A program made the translations under genes and the position numbers. The notes beneath the pieces were generated by a model that saw only the letters and a list, made by a program, of their open reading frames with translations, was not told the DNA's origin and did not search any database. Positions 23,520 through 25,584 of a stretch of 25,584 bases of DNA are shown here, piece by piece (within the stretch, counting starts at the first letter, position 1; every line of letters begins with the position of its first letter). This DNA comes from an uncultured Blautia sp. GTDB taxonomy: Bacteria; Bacillota; Clostridia; Lachnospirales; Lachnospiraceae. The stretch is taken from assembly GCA_938028845.1 (NCBI GenBank), contig CALIZJ010000259.1, positions 1 through 25,584 of the forward strand, written 5' to 3'.

Positions 23520-24539
23520 TTGGATTTTACAGTATCAGAAATGTTTGGGGATTATATGGTGCTTCAAAGGGATAAGCCGGTAAAAATATGGGGAACGGCA
23601 GAGCCGGGAAGCAGCATCAAAGTCAGGGTTCAAAATACATACGCCCAAACCCAGACGGATCCGAAAAAAGGGGAAGACGAGTATTTTAAGAACACTCATT
23701 TCGATCCCTCCAAGCCTTTTCAAAATCCTGTGGATGTACAGATTATGAAAGGACTTCCGTTAGAACAGCTTTTGGAGATCTATAAAAAGCAGGGGGAAGA
23801 AGAACCGGTGCAGTATGTGGGCCCCTGGCACCAGTACCGCCCTTGCGGTATTTACCATACCATGTTAAGACAGGCTGCCCCCTATACCCTGAAGGGCTTT
23901 CTTTACTATCAGGGGGAGAGCGATGAAACCCATCCGGAAATTTATGGAGATATGTTAAAGGGGCTGATAGAGTGCTGGCGGCGGGACTGGGAGGAAAACC
24001 TTCCGTTTCTTATGGTTCAGCTTGCCCCCTTGGGGGAAGCGGTTCCCAATGGAGGGAAATACTTCCCTGAGCTTCGCAGGCAGCAGGAGAAAGCGGCGAA
24101 AGAGACAGAAAAGGTGTATGTGGCTTCTATTGGAGATGTGGGCAGCAGCTATGACATTCATCCAAAAGAAAAGCGCCCGGTGGGCGTTCGTTTGGCTCTT
24201 TTGGCAAGAGGGAATGTATACGGGCAGAAGATTTTGTGCGAGGCGCCTGTCCCTGGGAAGTGTGAAATGGAAGGCCGGGAGATAGAGATTACATTTCAGA
24301 ATACAGAGGGCGGCCTATTGTTAAAGGGAGAAAATATAAACGCTCTGAAAATTCTTGAAGAAAACGGGGAAGAGATGAAAAACTGGGAATTTTCTATTGC
24401 AGAGAATACACTGTATATAAAACTGCCCTGTGAGATAAAAAGTCCGTTTTTCATTTCTTTTGCCCAGACGCCTTATTATGAGGTTAATTTGTATAATCAG
24501 GCGGATATCCCTGTAAAACCTTTTAAATTAACTTTGTAA
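23520..24539 (+). pseudogene. Sialate O-acetylesterase-like SGNH hydrolase with internal in-frame deletion
   Basis: SGNH enzymes of this family remove acetyl groups from sugars and usually have about 480-650 residues. This frame has 339. The N-terminus is normal (MFGDYMVLQRDKPVKIWGTAEPGSS type, residues 8-32). From about residue 55 it continues as the family middle and end: LKGFLYYQGESD (124-135), LPFLMVQLAP and the catalytic Asp-His segment DIHP (212-215) with VGVRLAL. The stretch that should carry the nucleophile block GQSNM and the following Gly-Gly-Thr block is missing, with the junction near residues 38-55 (about 23634-23685). No alternative frame supplies it. The protein can fold only partly and is probably inactive. 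Start TTG 23520 follows AAGGAAGAGAGG; no terminator separates it from its neighbours. Confidence 0.75.
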
Positions 24540-24678
24540 GCACCATTTGACGACACAGAAAGCTTATATTTAAAAATTATCGGGAGAAGTTAAAAAGTTT
24601 GGATGTAAACTTCCAAATCTACCATTATCGACGCAGATAACGTGCTCTGTGAGTAAAATGCGTCAGAAGGAGGAAAGA

Positions 24679-25584
24679 ATGAACAAGATCGAACGTATTA
24701 CAGCAGCAATCCAGCATAAACCAGTGGATAAGGTTCCGAAAGGGGAACTGGGCATCAGTGATGAACTGATGCAGGAGCTCACAGGAAAAAAAGAGATCAC
24801 GCCGGATGTGCGCATCGAGGCGGCAAACGCGTTAAATATGGATATGATCAACCGTTGGTGTGCAGGAACAAAGGAGACCGTACTCTCCACAGAAGAGAAC
24901 GGAAACCTGATAACCGTGGATTTATGGGGTTCTGTCCGCAGAAGGACAGCTTATAATGACGAGATCATAGAGACGGCAATTAAGGATGTGGAAGATACGG
25001 ACAAGCTGGTCTTTCCGGAGATGTCCGCTTATGACGAAAGCGTGGAGGAAATCCGCTATTATGTAAATAACAGCAATCTGTTTGTCATGGCGCAGACTGA
25101 GGGGGTACTTACGCCCATGTCCTGGCTTTATGGATTTGAAGATTTTATGATGAACTCCTGTACAGATCCTGATATTTTAAAGAAGTTTGCCTTTGATCTG
25201 GCAGATCATTACGCTGGTTTGGCGGCAAGACTTATCGATGCGGGCGCCCATGGGATGCTCATAGGGGATGATATCGCCTATAATACAGGCACCTTTATTT
25301 CTCCCCAAAGTATGCGGGAAATTATTTTTCCTGCCCTGAAAAGAGAAGTGGAAGCTATTAAACGATACAAGGATATCCCTGTTTTCTTCCACACAGACGG
25401 AGATCTCAGGGCGGTTATGGACGACATTGTGGGATGTGGATTTGACGGCCTGCAGTCCCTGCAGCCTACGGCGAATATGGATCTGCGGTCCATTAAGGAA
25501 AACTACGGGGATAAGCTGTGCTTGATGGGAAATATCGACATTAATGAACTCCTTCCTTTCGGAACAGTGGAAGAGGTGAAAAAG
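24679..25584 (+). CDS. URO-D superfamily protein (methyltransferase-like), second copy, 3' truncated by window edge
   Basis: A second, clearly divergent member of the URO-D superfamily; 302 residues are visible and the frame is open to the window end. It begins MNKIERITAAIQHKPVDKVP, the typical opening of the methyltransferase-like branch. It continues with FVMAQTEGVLTPMSWLYGFEDFMM (135-158), IGDDIAYNTGTFISP (195-209) with its barrel aspartates, FFHTDGDL (236-243) and LMGNIDINELL (282-292). As in the first copy, the zinc-ligand position of MtaA-type proteins reads His-x-Asp-Gly. AGAAGGAGGAAAG just precedes ATG 24679. It lies 139 bp after the SGNH gene; the gap holds a 6-bp dyad (GACGCA 24630, TGCGTC 24659). 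Methyl transfer is inferred from the family; substrate unknown. Confidence 0.82.
   Translation, partial: MNKIERITAAIQHKPVDKVPKGELGISDELMQELTGKKEITPDVRIEAANALNMDMINRWCAGTKETVLSTEENGNLITVDLWGSVRRRTAYNDEIIETAIKDVEDTDKLVFPEMSAYDESVEEIRYYVNNSNLFVMAQTEGVLTPMSWLYGFEDFMMNSCTDPDILKKFAFDLADHYAGLAARLIDAGAHGMLIGDDIAYNTGTFISPQSMREIIFPALKREVEAIKRYKDIPVFFHTDGDLRAVMDDIVGCGFDGLQSLQPTANMDLRSIKENYGDKLCLMGNIDINELLPFGTVEEVKK

Overview
The window looks like chromosome from a low-to-moderate G+C Gram-positive anaerobe of the Clostridia, most likely Lachnospiraceae (a Blautia/Ruminococcus-type gut bacterium). This rests on protein resemblance (long-form HPF, YesMN-type two-component system, YesL/DUF624, ABC sugar importer without its own ATPase, GH31/GH127 enzymes), strong AGGAGG-type ribosome binding sites and AT-rich sigma-A-like promoters. 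All 19 recognised coding regions are on the plus strand. The first (dapA) and the last (a URO-D-family gene) are cut by the window edges.

Layout. (1) 3-1645: end of dapA, then dapB and a strong terminator; lysine/diaminopimelate synthesis. (2) 1712-6457: a BMP-type nucleoside-like ABC importer (binding protein, double ATPase, two permeases). A perfect 12-bp inverted repeat lies downstream of its promoter, and a terminator with an overlapping alternative hairpin separates the binding protein from the rest. (3) 6568-8725: three single genes, namely a Thr/Asp/Asn-rich lipoprotein, an orphan HisA of the eukaryotic (yeast HIS6-like) type, and the ribosome hibernation factor HPF. (4) 8814-11534: a YesM-type histidine kinase and an AraC-type response regulator overlapping by 4 bp. 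(5) 11639-22099: a carbohydrate operon with a secreted binding protein, two CUT1 permeases, a GH31 enzyme, YesL, a second GH31 that is a close YicI-type alpha-xylosidase, and a GH127 beta-L-arabinofuranosidase-like enzyme. (6) 22321-end: two divergent URO-D-superfamily (methyltransferase-like) genes flanking an SGNH acetylesterase-like gene that has lost its nucleophile block.

How it fits together. The two-component system probably senses an extracellular sugar signal and activates the carbohydrate operon; phased A-tracts and a 13-bp direct repeat upstream of its promoter are candidate regulator sites. The importer would bring in oligosaccharides, energised by an ATPase encoded elsewhere. The three glycosidases have no signal peptides, so they should act in the cytoplasm, removing alpha-xylosyl and beta-L-arabinofuranosyl units. 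This points to a plant cell-wall glycan such as a branched xyloglucan, but the substrate is inference. The following URO-D/SGNH block is the least understood part: it could serve demethylation/deacylation of substituted sugars or be an unrelated methyl-transfer module. Several starts were moved to the codon that fits the ribosome binding site; reasons are in the entries.
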